Below are positions 17,812 to 27,200 of a DNA stretch of 64,000 nt, piece by piece. Origin of the DNA: Anaeromyxobacter sp. PSR-1 (GTDB lineage Bacteria; Myxococcota; Myxococcia; Myxococcales; Anaeromyxobacteraceae); the NCBI RefSeq assembly GCF_000964525.1, contig NZ_BAZG01000003.1:1-64000 (forward strand), read 5' to 3'. The number at the start of each line of letters is the position of its first letter. The first letter of the stretch is position 1. The position numbers and the translations under genes were made by a program. The notes below the pieces were generated by a model. That model was not told where the DNA came from and searched no databases. It worked only from the letters and a program-made list of their open reading frames with translations.

Positions 17812-19965
17812 TCACGCCAGCAACAGCCCCTCCAGGAAGAACGCGGCCACCCCCAGCGCGAGCAGGATGGACCAGAGCGGGAGCTGCCGCTCGCCCGCGC
17901 CCCGCGCGTCGCCGTCCACCCGGGCGTGCGCGGCGCCGCCGAACCAGGCGGTCAGCTCCGAGGGCTCGAGCCGGCGGGTGTCCGACTCGCGGGGGTCGAA
18001 CGCGACCGCGAACGCGAGCCGCGGCTCGACCCGCTGCTGCCCGCCGGCGGCGATCTTCACCTGCCACAGGCCCGGCTCCGCCGGCGACAGCTCCAGCACG
18101 CCCGGCTTCTCCTCGGTCAGCCCGTCGCGCTCCAGCTCGGCGCGGGACCGCTCGCGGCCGTCCGGCCCGACGAGCGACACGAGCGCCTCGCCCTGGCCGA
18201 GCCGGAGCTTCCGCCGCGCGCCCACCACGCTGGGCGGCTCGCGCCGCTCCTCCAGCGCGCCGGCGAGGTAGCCGGCGAAGCGCTGCATGGCGGGCAGGAA
18301 GCTGGTGCGGATGGGCCAGTCGGTCCAGTCGCGGTCGGCGCTGGAGGTGAAGAGCATCACGCGCCCGCGGCCGCGCCGCGCCTCGACGAGCGCCGGCGCG
18401 CCGTCGTCGAAGCTCATGAGCACCTGCGGGGCGGCGCCGCGGGCCCCGGGCTTCGCCAGCATGTAGCGGCCGGTCCGGACCCCGAGCAGCCCCTCGCGCG
18501 CGTCGCCGGTGAAGATCGAGAGCGCCGGGTGGTCCCAGGCGACCTCGGCGAAGCGGGCCGCCCGCAGCGCGCCGGCCGGATCGCCGCGCGCGCCGGCGGT
18601 CTTCTCCACGTGGAGCGGCATGGGGAGGAGCGGTCCCAGCTCGCGGCCGTACAGCTCCGGATCCACCTGGTCGCCGAGCGACACGAACAGCCCGCCGCCC
18701 GCCTCGACGAAGCGGGCCAGCTCCGCGGCCTTGCCCCCGAGCGTGCGGACGTTGAGCAGGAACACCACGTCGAACTTCGACAGGTCGGTGCGCGGGAACG
18801 CCTCCGCGTCCACCAGCGTGGGGCGCACCGGCGAGGCGGGCGAGGCGAGCGCCGACTCCACGAAGTACGCCTCGTCGCGGTACTTCACCGGCGAGGGCGC
18901 GCCGTCCACCACCAGCGCCCGCACCTCGCGCGGCACCACCAGCGTGAGCGCGCGGGCGTCGTCGTCGGGCAGCCCGTCCTCGGGCAGGCTCACCTGCACC
19001 ACCGCCGGCCCGCCCTCCGCGAACGCGTGCAGCAGCGACTTGCGGGTGGCGCCGCCCGCCGGCACCTCGGTGAAGGCGCGGATGGGCGTCTTCGCGGCGG
19101 GGCCGGTGCCGACGGTGAGCAGGAGCGGCGCGTCCTTCAGCGGCGCGGCGGCGTGGTTCGCGAGGAGCGCGGTGACGCGGTAGCCGCGCGGGCCGGCAGC
19201 GGGATCCGGCTCGGCCTCGAGCCCCACCACCGCGTGGTTGGGGAGCCCCTCGCCACGGGCGGCGTCGAGCACGCTCACCTCCGGGCGCACCGCGCCCTGC
19301 GGCCCCTCGACCGCCGGCGCCGGCCCGTCGAGCCGCCAGGCCGAGGCGGCGAGGTCGGTCGCGACCACCACGCGCTTCGGCAGGCCCTCCTGCGCCTTCG
19401 CCGAGACGAGCGCGCGGAGCGCCGCGCCCACGCAGGCGCTCAGGTCGGAGTAGGCCGCGCTCGGCTGCGCGCGCTCCAGCACGCGGCGCACCGCGGCGCG
19501 GTCGAACGAGGGCGCCTCGGCCTGCGGCGCGCCGGCCCCGCACACCACCGCGGTGGCCGGCTCCTCCGGCGCGAGCGCCGCGAGCGCGCCGAGCGCGTCG
19601 GCGCGGGCGCGGTCGAACAGCGGGCGGTTGCCGAGCCGGTAGCGCATCGACCCGGAGGCGTCGAGCACGATGGCGGTGGCGCGCGGGCCGCGGGCGACCG
19701 CCTGGGCCGGGTCGCCGGGCTGCTCGGCGCGCGGGCGCGCGATGGCGGCGGCGATGGCGGCGAGGAGCAGCGTGCGCGCGGTGAAGAGCAGCACCTTCTT
19801 CAGGCGCAGCCGGCGCTGCGTCTCGCGGCGCGCGCGGAGCACGAAGTCGATGGCGGGGAAGGGCGTCGGCCGCGGGCGCCGGCGGAAGAACAGGTGCACG
19901 ACGAGCGGGATGGCCGCGGCGAGCAGCCCCCAGAGCAGCGCCGGGTTCCCGAAGCCGAGGTTCAC
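17812..19965 (-). CDS. BatA/VWA-domain membrane protein
   Basis: This 717-residue protein has an N-terminal BatA segment (FGNPALLWGLLAAAIPLVVHLF, then FPAIDFVLRA) with two membrane helices. A von Willebrand A domain follows, with metal site DASGSMRY and downstream Thr/Asp. A long extracytoplasmic region contains a glutamine-amidotransferase-like fold (DVVFLLNV, GGGLFVSLGDQ), and a final membrane helix ends the protein. Homologous proteins occur with MoxR and DUF58 in aerotolerance-type operons and are thought to help metal-dependent protein assembly in the envelope. It overlaps the DUF58 stop by four bases. Confidence 0.88.
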   Translation of the reverse strand: MNLGFGNPALLWGLLAAAIPLVVHLFFRRRPRPTPFPAIDFVLRARRETQRRLRLKKVLLFTARTLLLAAIAAAIARPRAEQPGDPAQAVARGPRATAIVLDASGSMRYRLGNRPLFDRARADALGALAALAPEEPATAVVCGAGAPQAEAPSFDRAAVRRVLERAQPSAAYSDLSACVGAALRALVSAKAQEGLPKRVVVATDLAASAWRLDGPAPAVEGPQGAVRPEVSVLDAARGEGLPNHAVVGLEAEPDPAAGPRGYRVTALLANHAAAPLKDAPLLLTVGTGPAAKTPIRAFTEVPAGGATRKSLLHAFAEGGPAVVQVSLPEDGLPDDDARALTLVVPREVRALVVDGAPSPVKYRDEAYFVESALASPASPVRPTLVDAEAFPRTDLSKFDVVFLLNVRTLGGKAAELARFVEAGGGLFVSLGDQVDPELYGRELGPLLPMPLHVEKTAGARGDPAGALRAARFAEVAWDHPALSIFTGDAREGLLGVRTGRYMLAKPGARGAAPQVLMSFDDGAPALVEARRGRGRVMLFTSSADRDWTDWPIRTSFLPAMQRFAGYLAGALEERREPPSVVGARRKLRLGQGEALVSLVGPDGRERSRAELERDGLTEEKPGVLELSPAEPGLWQVKIAAGGQQRVEPRLAFAVAFDPRESDTRRLEPSELTAWFGGAAHARVDGDARGAGERQLPLWSILLALGVAAFFLEGLLLA

Positions 19966-20870
19966 GCCGCCGACCTCTCGCGCCGCGCCAGGAACGGGAG
20001 CAGCACCTCCTCGAGCGGCCGGTCGGTGCGGCAGAGCGCGTAGTCCACGTCGGCCTCGGCGGCGGTGCGCTTCACCTCCTCGAGCCAGCGCCCCAGCACG
20101 TCGAGGTAGCCCTTCCGCACGTCGCGCCCGTGCGCCTCCACCTGCCGCGTGTCCTCCATGGAGAGGAACAGCGTCGGGTCGTCGAACGGGAACTCCAGCT
20201 CGGCGCGGTCGAGCACGTGGAACAGCGTCACCTCGTGCTTGCGCCGTCCGAGCTGGGCGAGCTGCCGGAGCACCTGGGCGTCGGGGTCGAACAGGTCGGA
20301 GAACACCAGCACCGACGAGCGGCGCGGCGCGTGCTCGATCACCCAGTCCACCGCGGCCGCGAGCCGCGTCGTCCCCTCGGCCTTCGCGGACTCGAGCGCG
20401 TCCAGCACCGGCACGAGGTGCCCGGCCGAGGCGCGCGGCGGGATGGCGCCCGCCACCTGCCCCTGCACCAGCACCAGCCCGGCCGCGTCCTGCTGGCGCA
20501 CCAGCAGGTACGCGAGCGAGGCCGCCAGCGCGCTCGCGTACTCGAGCTTGGTCATGCCGGCGGGGTCGGAGCGGTAGCCCATCGAGCCGGACGCGTCCAC
20601 CACCAGGTACGCGCGGAGGTTCGTCTCCTGCTCGAAGCGCTTCACGTAGTACTTGTCGAACTTCCCGTACGCCTTCCAGTCGATGTGCCGGATCTCGTCG
20701 CCCGGCGCGTACTCCTTGTGCTCCGCGAACTCGACCGACTGCCCGTGGTGCGGCGACTTGTGGAGCCCGGTGAGCACGCCCTCGGTGATGGCGCGCACCC
20801 GCAGCTTCAGCGTCCCGAGCCGGGCGAGGACCGCGGGGTCGAGGAGCGGGGGCTTGCGGGGGTCGGTCAT
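19962..20870 (-). CDS. DUF58-domain protein
   Basis: A 302-residue soluble protein with the DUF58 landmark EYAPGDEIRHIDWKAYGK and a downstream VWA-like metal site VVDASGSMGYR. DUF58 proteins are near-constant partners of MoxR ATPases. Known members lack a clear enzymatic role and are believed to be scaffolds or clients. The ATG at 20870 overlaps the stop of the GIY-YIG gene (ATGA) and its own stop overlaps the VWA gene. The usual direct MoxR-DUF58 adjacency is broken here by the nuclease gene and repeats. Confidence 0.92.
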   Translation of the reverse strand: MTDPRKPPLLDPAVLARLGTLKLRVRAITEGVLTGLHKSPHHGQSVEFAEHKEYAPGDEIRHIDWKAYGKFDKYYVKRFEQETNLRAYLVVDASGSMGYRSDPAGMTKLEYASALAASLAYLLVRQQDAAGLVLVQGQVAGAIPPRASAGHLVPVLDALESAKAEGTTRLAAAVDWVIEHAPRRSSVLVFSDLFDPDAQVLRQLAQLGRRKHEVTLFHVLDRAELEFPFDDPTLFLSMEDTRQVEAHGRDVRKGYLDVLGRWLEEVKRTAAEADVDYALCRTDRPLEEVLLPFLARRERSAA

Positions 20871-21208
20871 CGGGGAGGGCCTTCGCCGTTGGAGGGGCCG
20901 CGATCCGGCCGGTCGCGTCCGAGCCCCAGCCGGCGGATCTCGCCCCAGTCGTCGCGGATGAGCGCCTCCTTCTTGGCCCGGCCCCAGCGCTTCACCTGGC
21001 GCTCGCGCAGGAACGCCTGGTCCCGGCTCGCGAACTCGGCGCTCCAGACCAGCACGACGGGGCGGCGGGTGGCGGTGTATCCGCCGAACGCGCCGTCCTG
21101 GTGCTGGGCCACGCGCGTGTCCAGGTCGTCGGTGTGGCCGACGTAGTAGCTGCCGTCGCTGCAACGAAGCATGTACACGAAGAAGTGGATCCCGCGCTGG
21201 TGAGCCAT
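20867..21208 (-). CDS. Small GIY-YIG nuclease (URI-type)
   Basis: This 113-residue protein is nearly all one GIY-YIG domain: VYML and YYVG near residues 11-24, Arg in DTRVAQHQ, Thr in YTATRRPV, and Glu in RERQVKRWGRAKKEALI, which are the catalytic and structural positions of the COG2827 group. This group is related to UvrC and homing-nuclease catalytic domains, but its role in cells is not established. The gene sits inside the MoxR operon with its stop overlapping the DUF58 ATG. A block of hairpin repeats starts nine bases upstream of its ATG, so it may act on, or travel with, those repeats (inference). Confidence 0.88.
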   Translation of the reverse strand: MAHQRGIHFFVYMLRCSDGSYYVGHTDDLDTRVAQHQDGAFGGYTATRRPVVLVWSAEFASRDQAFLRERQVKRWGRAKKEALIRDDWGEIRRLGLGRDRPDRGPSNGEGPPR

Positions 21209-21216
21209 CTGACGCT

Positions 21217-21479
21217 CCGCTCATGGTGAGCCTGTCGAACCATGAGCGGGGTGCAACTGCCTTGCCTGCTCCGCGTCCCCCGCTCACCCTTCGACAAGCT
21301 CAGGGTGAGCGGGCTGGAATCCGCTCGGGGTGACCCTTCGACTCCGGCGGGCCTTCGGCCCGCCTACGCTCAGGGTGAGCGGATCATTTGAACCCCCGCT
21401 CATCCCGAGCGTAGGCCGCGCCGTCAGGCGCGGCCGGAGTCGAGGGACGAACCATGAGCGGGGTGCAACTGCCCTGCCT
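21217..21479. repeat. Cluster of short- and long-form hairpin repeats beside the GIY-YIG gene
   Basis: The cluster holds two short units (21217-21249 and 21279-21313) and two long units. In the latter, the first has central stem GCGGGCC/GGCCCGC and the second, in opposite orientation, GCCGCGCC/GGCGCGGC. A 32-base direct repeat with one mismatch occurs at 21236-21267 and 21448-21479, so part of the cluster was duplicated with flanking unique sequence. The cluster fills the space between MoxR and the nuclease gene within an otherwise tightly packed operon. No protein-coding sense is seen. Confidence 0.9.
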
Positions 21480-21490
21480 ACCCCCTTCGC

Positions 21491-22510
21491 TCACTTCCCC
21501 TCCAGCAGCCGCTCCACGATCTGGGCGCTGGTGACGCCCTCGGACTCGGCGCGGAAGTTCGTGATCACGCGGTGCACGAGCACGTACTTCGCGAGCGCCT
21601 TCACGTCCTCCTCGCTCGCGGCCATGCGGCCGTCGAGGATGGCGCGGCTCTTGGCGCCGAGGATGAGGTACTGGCTGGCGCGCGGGCCGGCGCCCCAGGA
21701 GACGTTCTCCTTCACGAACTGCGGCGCGCCGGGCTCGTTCGGGCGGGTGCGGCGCACCAGCTCGACGGCGTACTGGATGACGTGGTCGGCGGCGGGGACG
21801 CGGAGGACGAGGTCCTGCAGCTCGCGGATCTTGGAGGGCGAGAGGATGCGCCGGAGCGCCGGGCGCTTCGCGACGGTGGTGGAGCGGACGATCTCCAGCT
21901 CCTCGGTCGCGCTCGGGTAGCCGACCGGCACGTAGAACATGAAGCGGTCGAGCTGCGCCTCGGGCAAGGGGTACGTGCCCTCCTGCTCGATGGGGTTCTG
22001 CGTCGCGAACACCAGGAACGGCAGGTCGAGCGGGTAGGTCTCGCCGCCGGCGGTGACCCGGTACTCCTGCATGGCCTGCAGGAGCGCCGCCTGCGTCTTC
22101 GGCGGCGTGCGGTTGATCTCGTCGGCGAGCAAGAGGTTCGCGAAGATCGGCCCCTGCACGAACCGGAAGGCGCGGCGCCCGGTGGTGTGGTCCTCCTCCA
22201 GCACGTCGGTGCCGGTGATGTCGGAGGGCATCAGGTCGGGCGTGAACTGGATGCGGTTGAAGGAGAGGTCGAGCACCTCGGCCACGGTGGAGATGAGCAG
22301 GGTCTTCGCGAGACCGGGCACGCCCACGAACAGGCAGTGCCCGCGCGCGAACAGCGCCACGAGCAGCGCGTCCACCACCTCGCGCTGGCCCACGATGCGC
22401 TTCTCGATCTCGCCGAGCAGCATGCGCCGCGCCTCGTGCAGCTCCTGCACGGCGCGCAGGTCGGACTCGGGGGCGGGGAGGGGCGGCGGGGCGTTCGGGA
22501 CGTCGGTCAT
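21491..22510 (-). CDS. MoxR-family AAA+ ATPase
   Basis: A 339-residue ATPase with Walker A GVPGLAKT, Walker [22 protein letters not shown], sensor [22 protein letters not shown] and the C-terminal helical lid. MoxR proteins act as chaperone-like ATPases that load metals or assemble envelope or enzyme complexes, working with DUF58 and VWA proteins. The ATG overlaps the peptidase stop by four bases. The DUF58 partner is found about 620 bases further on, after the repeat block and the GIY-YIG gene. Full length, all motifs intact. Confidence 0.94.
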   Translation of the reverse strand: MTDVPNAPPPLPAPESDLRAVQELHEARRMLLGEIEKRIVGQREVVDALLVALFARGHCLFVGVPGLAKTLLISTVAEVLDLSFNRIQFTPDLMPSDITGTDVLEEDHTTGRRAFRFVQGPIFANLLLADEINRTPPKTQAALLQAMQEYRVTAGGETYPLDLPFLVFATQNPIEQEGTYPLPEAQLDRFMFYVPVGYPSATEELEIVRSTTVAKRPALRRILSPSKIRELQDLVLRVPAADHVIQYAVELVRRTRPNEPGAPQFVKENVSWGAGPRASQYLILGAKSRAILDGRMAASEEDVKALAKYVLVHRVITNFRAESEGVTSAQIVERLLEGK

Positions 22511-24264
22511 GGGTGCTCCTCCGGGCGTGCGCCCTCTGCGTCTCGGCCGCCCAGTATCCGCTCGAACCGCGCCTCGCGCGACGCGCCGCCGGGGTCGCCG
22601 AGCGCGGTGAGCACGCGGGCCAGGCCGGCGTGGATCTCCGGGTCGAAGGGGTCCTGCCGGTTCGCGACCAGCAGCCGGTCGCGCGCGGCGGCGAGCTCCT
22701 TGCGCTCGTACAGGAGCCGCGCCAGCTGGACGTTCAGGGCCGGGTAGTCGGGGTTCCAGTCGAGCGCGCCGCGGAGCACCTGCTCGGCCTCCTCGCCCTC
22801 GCCGGACATGGTCGCGGCGAGCGCGAGCTGACCCGAGAGGATGGGGAACCGTGCGCCCACGCGCGCATGCGCCTTGCCGTACTCGATGCGCGCCGCCGCC
22901 CAGCGCCCGCGCGCGCGGTAGATCTCGCCGAGCCGCGCGAAGCCGCGCGCCTCCGGGTCCGGGATCTCGGCCCACTCGGCCCAGGCGCCGCCGTGCTTCG
23001 GGTCGTCCTTGAAGCGGAGCTTCTTCAGCTCGTGCTCGCCGCCGCGCGGGAGCGGGCGCGCCGCCATGTACTTCCGCCACTCGCCCAGGAACCGCTCGAA
23101 CGGCATCCCGGTGGCCCGCGCCACCGCCTCGTCGGCCTCGACGCCCTCGCCCACCAGGCCGGTGACGCGCGCGAGCACCTCCGGCCCGGAGCGCTTCACC
23201 AGGTACTCCACCGCCAGCACCACCTGCGCGTAGGCGAGCGCGGCCCGCTCCTGCGACGGGAGCTTCGCGAGCGAGGGGTGCATCTCCTGGAAGGTGACGA
23301 GCGTGTTCTTCGCGATCGCGTCCTTCACCAGCGCCGCCGAGATCGGGCTCAGCGGATCGACCCGCCCGCGCCAGGCGGACTCGAACCACTTCGCGAGCCC
23401 CTCCTGCAGCCAGATGGGCGCGCGGTTGCCGGTGCGGGCGGTGACGACGTCGTGCGTGTACTCGTGCGCGGCGGTGTCGAGCCAGTCGTAGCCCTTGAGC
23501 AGCGCCTTCGGCGACAGCAGCATGAGCTTGCCGAACTTCGCCACCGCCACCGTGCCGCTGGTGCGGATCTCCGCCTCGGTGAGCGTCGAGACCTTCGCCA
23601 GCTCCTTCACGTCGTTCACGATCTCGACGGTGAGCCGGCGCGCCGGCGGCTCGCCGAGCGCCTTCGAGAGCGCGGCGCGCTGCCGCTCCAGCGCGTCCAC
23701 CAGGTACGGCACCAGCACCTCGTCCTTGCCCTTCGGGTAGGACACGACGAAGTGCTCGCTCTCGGAGCGGGCGTGGTCCTTCGTGACCTCGCGCGCCGCC
23801 CGCGCCAGCTCCAGGTAGCCGCCCGCCTTGCCCGCGCCGGAGGCGGTGATGAGCGCGATGGCGTCGTCGTAGCGCTGGTCGAAGAAGCGCAGCACGCCGC
23901 CGGCGAGCTTCACCGCGTCCGGCGCGTCCTCGAACGGCTCGAGCGGCTCGAGCAGCGCCCGAGCCGCAGGCAGGTCCTCCTGCGCGAGGAGCTTCAGGGC
24001 CTTGAAGGCGGTGCGGTCCACCTCTGTCCGCTCACCCTGAGCGTAGGCGCGGCCGCCAGGCCGCGCCGGAGTCGAAGGGGCGGCCTGAGCCGAGGCCGGC
24101 ACCATCACGACGAGCGCCAGCGCCGCGAGGAGCCCTGCAGCGATCCTGCGCTTCCGCTCGCGGTTCGACGGGCTCACCGCGAGCGAACCTCCCGAACACC
24201 GCTCGTCCTGAGCCTGTCGAAGGACGGGCGGCGACGGCTCGCATCGGGCGATGGCGGCCCTCAC
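22507..24264 (-). CDS. MA-type metallopeptidase with TPR-like C-terminus, repeat-disturbed N-terminus
   Basis: This 585-residue predicted exported zinc peptidase has the metal motif HEYTH within [11 protein letters not shown] and a downstream Glu in GLAKWFES (gluzincin, peptidase MA type). The last ~120 residues form tetratricopeptide-like helices. The chosen start is GTG 24264, overlapping the DUF4175 stop (GTGA) behind GAGGAG. The signal peptide ([24 protein letters not shown]) then begins only about residue 37, because the first part is translated repeat. GTG 24177, itself within a repeat, would give a normal signal peptide. A second repeat follows directly after the cleavage site. It is probably periplasmic and works with the other operon products; the target is unknown. 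Confidence 0.82.
   Translation of the reverse strand: MRAAIARCEPSPPVLRQAQDERCSGGSLAVSPSNRERKRRIAAGLLAALALVVMVPASAQAAPSTPARPGGRAYAQGERTEVDRTAFKALKLLAQEDLPAARALLEPLEPFEDAPDAVKLAGGVLRFFDQRYDDAIALITASGAGKAGGYLELARAAREVTKDHARSESEHFVVSYPKGKDEVLVPYLVDALERQRAALSKALGEPPARRLTVEIVNDVKELAKVSTLTEAEIRTSGTVAVAKFGKLMLLSPKALLKGYDWLDTAAHEYTHDVVTARTGNRAPIWLQEGLAKWFESAWRGRVDPLSPISAALVKDAIAKNTLVTFQEMHPSLAKLPSQERAALAYAQVVLAVEYLVKRSGPEVLARVTGLVGEGVEADEAVARATGMPFERFLGEWRKYMAARPLPRGGEHELKKLRFKDDPKHGGAWAEWAEIPDPEARGFARLGEIYRARGRWAAARIEYGKAHARVGARFPILSGQLALAATMSGEGEEAEQVLRGALDWNPDYPALNVQLARLLYERKELAAARDRLLVANRQDPFDPEIHAGLARVLTALGDPGGASREARFERILGGRDAEGARPEEHP
24025..24078. repeat. Long-form hairpin repeat in frame after the peptidase signal peptide
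   Basis: A long-form unit with outer arms CGCTCACCCTGAGCGTAG and CGGAGTCGAAGGGG and central stem GCGCGGCC/GGCCGCGC around GCCA. Read on the minus strand it is translated in frame as a Pro/Ala/Gly-rich stretch immediately after the AQA cleavage site of the metallopeptidase. Confidence 0.85.
24154..24232. repeat. Two short-form hairpin repeats at the peptidase 5' end
   Basis: Short units lie at 24154-24185 (arms CCGCTCGCGG and CCGCGAGCG) and 24199-24232 (arms CCGCTCGTCC and GGACGGGCGG, one arm with a mismatch). They lie between the GTG that overlaps the DUF4175 stop and the hydrophobic signal sequence, and are open in the peptidase frame. One contributes a possible alternative GTG start. Confidence 0.85.
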
Positions 24265-27200
24265 TTGACCAGCTCCTCGTAGTAGCGCTGCACCTCGCCG
24301 CGGTACCGCTCCGGCGCGCCCTGCTTCATGGCGTCGAGCAGGTCCTTGCGGAACTCCTCGGGCACGCGGTGCGCCTCGGCGCCCGGGATCTTCACCTTCT
24401 CGCGCGAGGCCTCGCGGCCGTCGCCCTCCTGCTCGCTGCCCGACTCCGCGAACGGGAACGGGAAGCCCTGGCCCCCGCCCGACCCGCCGCCCTTCTTCGC
24501 CGCCTCCTCGAGCCCCTTCTGCAGGCGCGAGAGCGCGTCCATGGCCAGCTCCTGCTGCCCGTGGCCGCGCTGCGGGTTGCGGGCGCCCAGCTCGGCGGCC
24601 GCCTCGCCCATGTGGCCGCGCGACTCGGACAGCTCCTGCTGCGCCGAGGGCGGGAACACCGGCGCCTTCTGCGAGAGGTCGTAGAGCTGCGACTGGAGCC
24701 GCCCCGCCTTGCGCTCGAGCTGGTCCTGCTTCTGCGCGAGCTCGCCCAGCTTCCGCTGCTCCTCCTGGCCCAGCACCTGGCGCGGGTCCGGGAACATGCG
24801 CTGCAGCTTCTCGCGGATCTCGCGCACCTTCGGCACCGCGTCCATGGCGTGCTTGCGCGCGTCGGCCACTTGCTCCGGCTCGCGGCCGGTGAGCGGCGCG
24901 CCGCGGTCGCCGAGCGCCGCGTCCTCGTCGAGCTCCATCGCGAGCCGCTCCACCGACGGCTGCGCCCGCATCACCGCCTCGGCCGCGCCCTCCAGCTCGC
25001 GCATCCCCAGCGCCCGCTCCAGGTCCTTCAGCGCCTCGCGCGACAGCTCGTACTCCGGCTCGGCGCGCATGGTGACGCCGGGCTCGGCGCGGTCGAGGTC
25101 CTGCCGCGCCTTGCCGGCCAGCTCGGCGAGCCGCTTCAGGTCGCCCTCGGCGCCCTTCATGCGGTCGGCGATCTTCTGCCGGTAGCGCCGGCGCACCTGG
25201 TCCGTCTCCTCGGCGGTGCGCCGCTGCTCCGACTGCACCTGCTCGAGCTGGTCCTTGAACGCGAGCATCTCCTTCATGAGCTGCTGCGCCTTCTCGTCCG
25301 GGCGGCCGGCGGTGCGCTCCAGGCCGGCCAGCATCTGGTCCATCGCGCCCGCCAGCTGGTCGAGCGCCTTCATGGCGCCCTCGACGTCGCCCGCCGCGAG
25401 CTTCTTCTCGACGTCGTCGAGCCCGCCCACGAGGTCCTGCGACCTCGCCAGCTCCGCGAGCGCCTCCTCGTTCATGTGCTCGTCGTTGAAGCCCTTCGAC
25501 AGCTCGGCCATGCGCGCGAGCAGGTCCTTCACCCGGTCCTTCATGCGCGAGATCTGGGCGAGGACCTCCTTCTTCGCGGCCTCGGTGGGCGAGGCCCGGT
25601 ACTTCTCGAGCAGGCCGGCGAGGTCGCGGCGCCGCTGGGCCAGGTCCTTGGCGAGGCGCACCAGGTCCTGGGCGCGCTGCTTGTCGAGGAGCTGCTCGAG
25701 GTACAGGACGCCCTTCTCCATGGTGGCGTCGAGCGCCGCGTCGGCCGAGGTCATGTTCCGCACCAGCGAGGCGTCCGGCCTCACCCGCACGCGGATCGCC
25801 TGCCCGATGGCGGCGCGGAGGGCGGCGACGCGCTGCTCGGCCACCCGCACGTTCCCGGACACGTTCTGCAGCGCGGCCGCGACCTCGCGGGCGCCGGCGG
25901 GATCGCGGCGCAGCTCGCGGGCGGCGTCGCGCAGCATGTCGGTGAGCCGGCGCGTGCGCGCGTCGAGCTGCTGCGCCACCGGCAGCCGCTCCGCGGTCGC
26001 GACCGGACCGTCCGAGAGCGTCTCGAGCCGGTCGCCGAGCAGCGCCACCAGCTCCTCGAACGCCTGGCGCGCGCGCTCCAGCACCGCGCGGCGGTGCTCG
26101 GCCTCGGAGTAGACCTTCACGAGCTGGTGCTCGGAGGCGGCGGTCTTCGGGCCCGAGACCGTGTCGCCGTCCACCGCCTCGATCCAGTACTCGAGCGCCT
26201 CGCCCTCGGCGAGCCGCTCCGGCGCGAGCGCGAGCTGCTGCGTGCCGCCGTCGCGGCGCAGCCCGTCGCCCTTGCGCAGGACGCGGCGCTGCGGCTCGCC
26301 CGCCGGCGGCTTCACCACGAGCGCCACCTCGGACAGGCCCACGTCGTCCTCGGCCTGCCACTCGATCGCCACCACCGCGTTCGCGTCCACCTCCAGCTGG
26401 CGCTCCGGCGCGGTGATGCGCGCCTGCGGGGGCAGGTCCACCTCGACGGCGATGGGGATGGGCGGCCCCTCGGCCACCACCCGGCCCTTCGCGTCCAGGT
26501 AGCGGAAGCGATAGCTCCCGCCCTGATCGACCACGAAGCGGCCGGAGAGGTCCCGGCCGCCGGCGACGGCGAGGGCGCGGCGCTTCAGGACGGGGGAGTC
26601 CGCTCGCCCCTCGACAGGCTCGGGGTGAGCGGACTTCGATTCATCCGCTCGTCCTGAGCTTGTCGAAGGACGGCCCCTCGACTCCGGCCGGGCTGGCGCC
26701 CGGCCTACGCTCGGGGTGAGCGGATCTGGTTCGCCCCCGGCCCCGGTCCCCTGCGCCGCTCCCCCCTCGACAGGCTCGGGGTGAGCGGAGTTCGAGTCAT
26801 CCGCTCGCCCTGAGCCCGTCGAAGGGCGAGCGGGAGCGGGCACCAGCCCCTCCTGCTCGATCACGAGCTCCGCCGCGACCACCGGCCGGTCGGCGCGGGT
26901 CTTCAGCTCGACCTCGGTGCCGCGGGGCGCGCGCACCTCGCCGCCGGTGCCCGACAGCGTGCGCGGGTCGCGCTTCATGTAGGCCGGGTAGCGGTAGGTC
27001 AGCTCGATGTCGCCGGTGATCGGGTCCGCCTGCACCGCCGGCGCGCCGGGAGGATCGCCCCCGAGGACGCGGCCGTAGGCGGCGCGGAACCCCTGCCCCA
27101 GGCCGGCGAGCCCGAGCAGGTGGAGGCCCAGCACCGCGGCGAGCGCCCACCCCGCCCGGCGGGCCCCGTGGTCCGGGATGGCGCGGGCGAGGTCGAGCCC

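Noticed and set aside
20867-21208. Homing endonuclease or transposase reading of the GIY-YIG gene
   Set aside because: The protein has only the small catalytic domain without a DNA-binding partner domain, no intron or intein context, and no terminal inverted repeats bounding the gene.
20992-21297. Minus-strand open frame translating the repeat as MVRQAHHER
   Set aside because: It overlaps the real GIY-YIG gene in another frame and its beginning is translated hairpin repeat, a known source of false gene calls.
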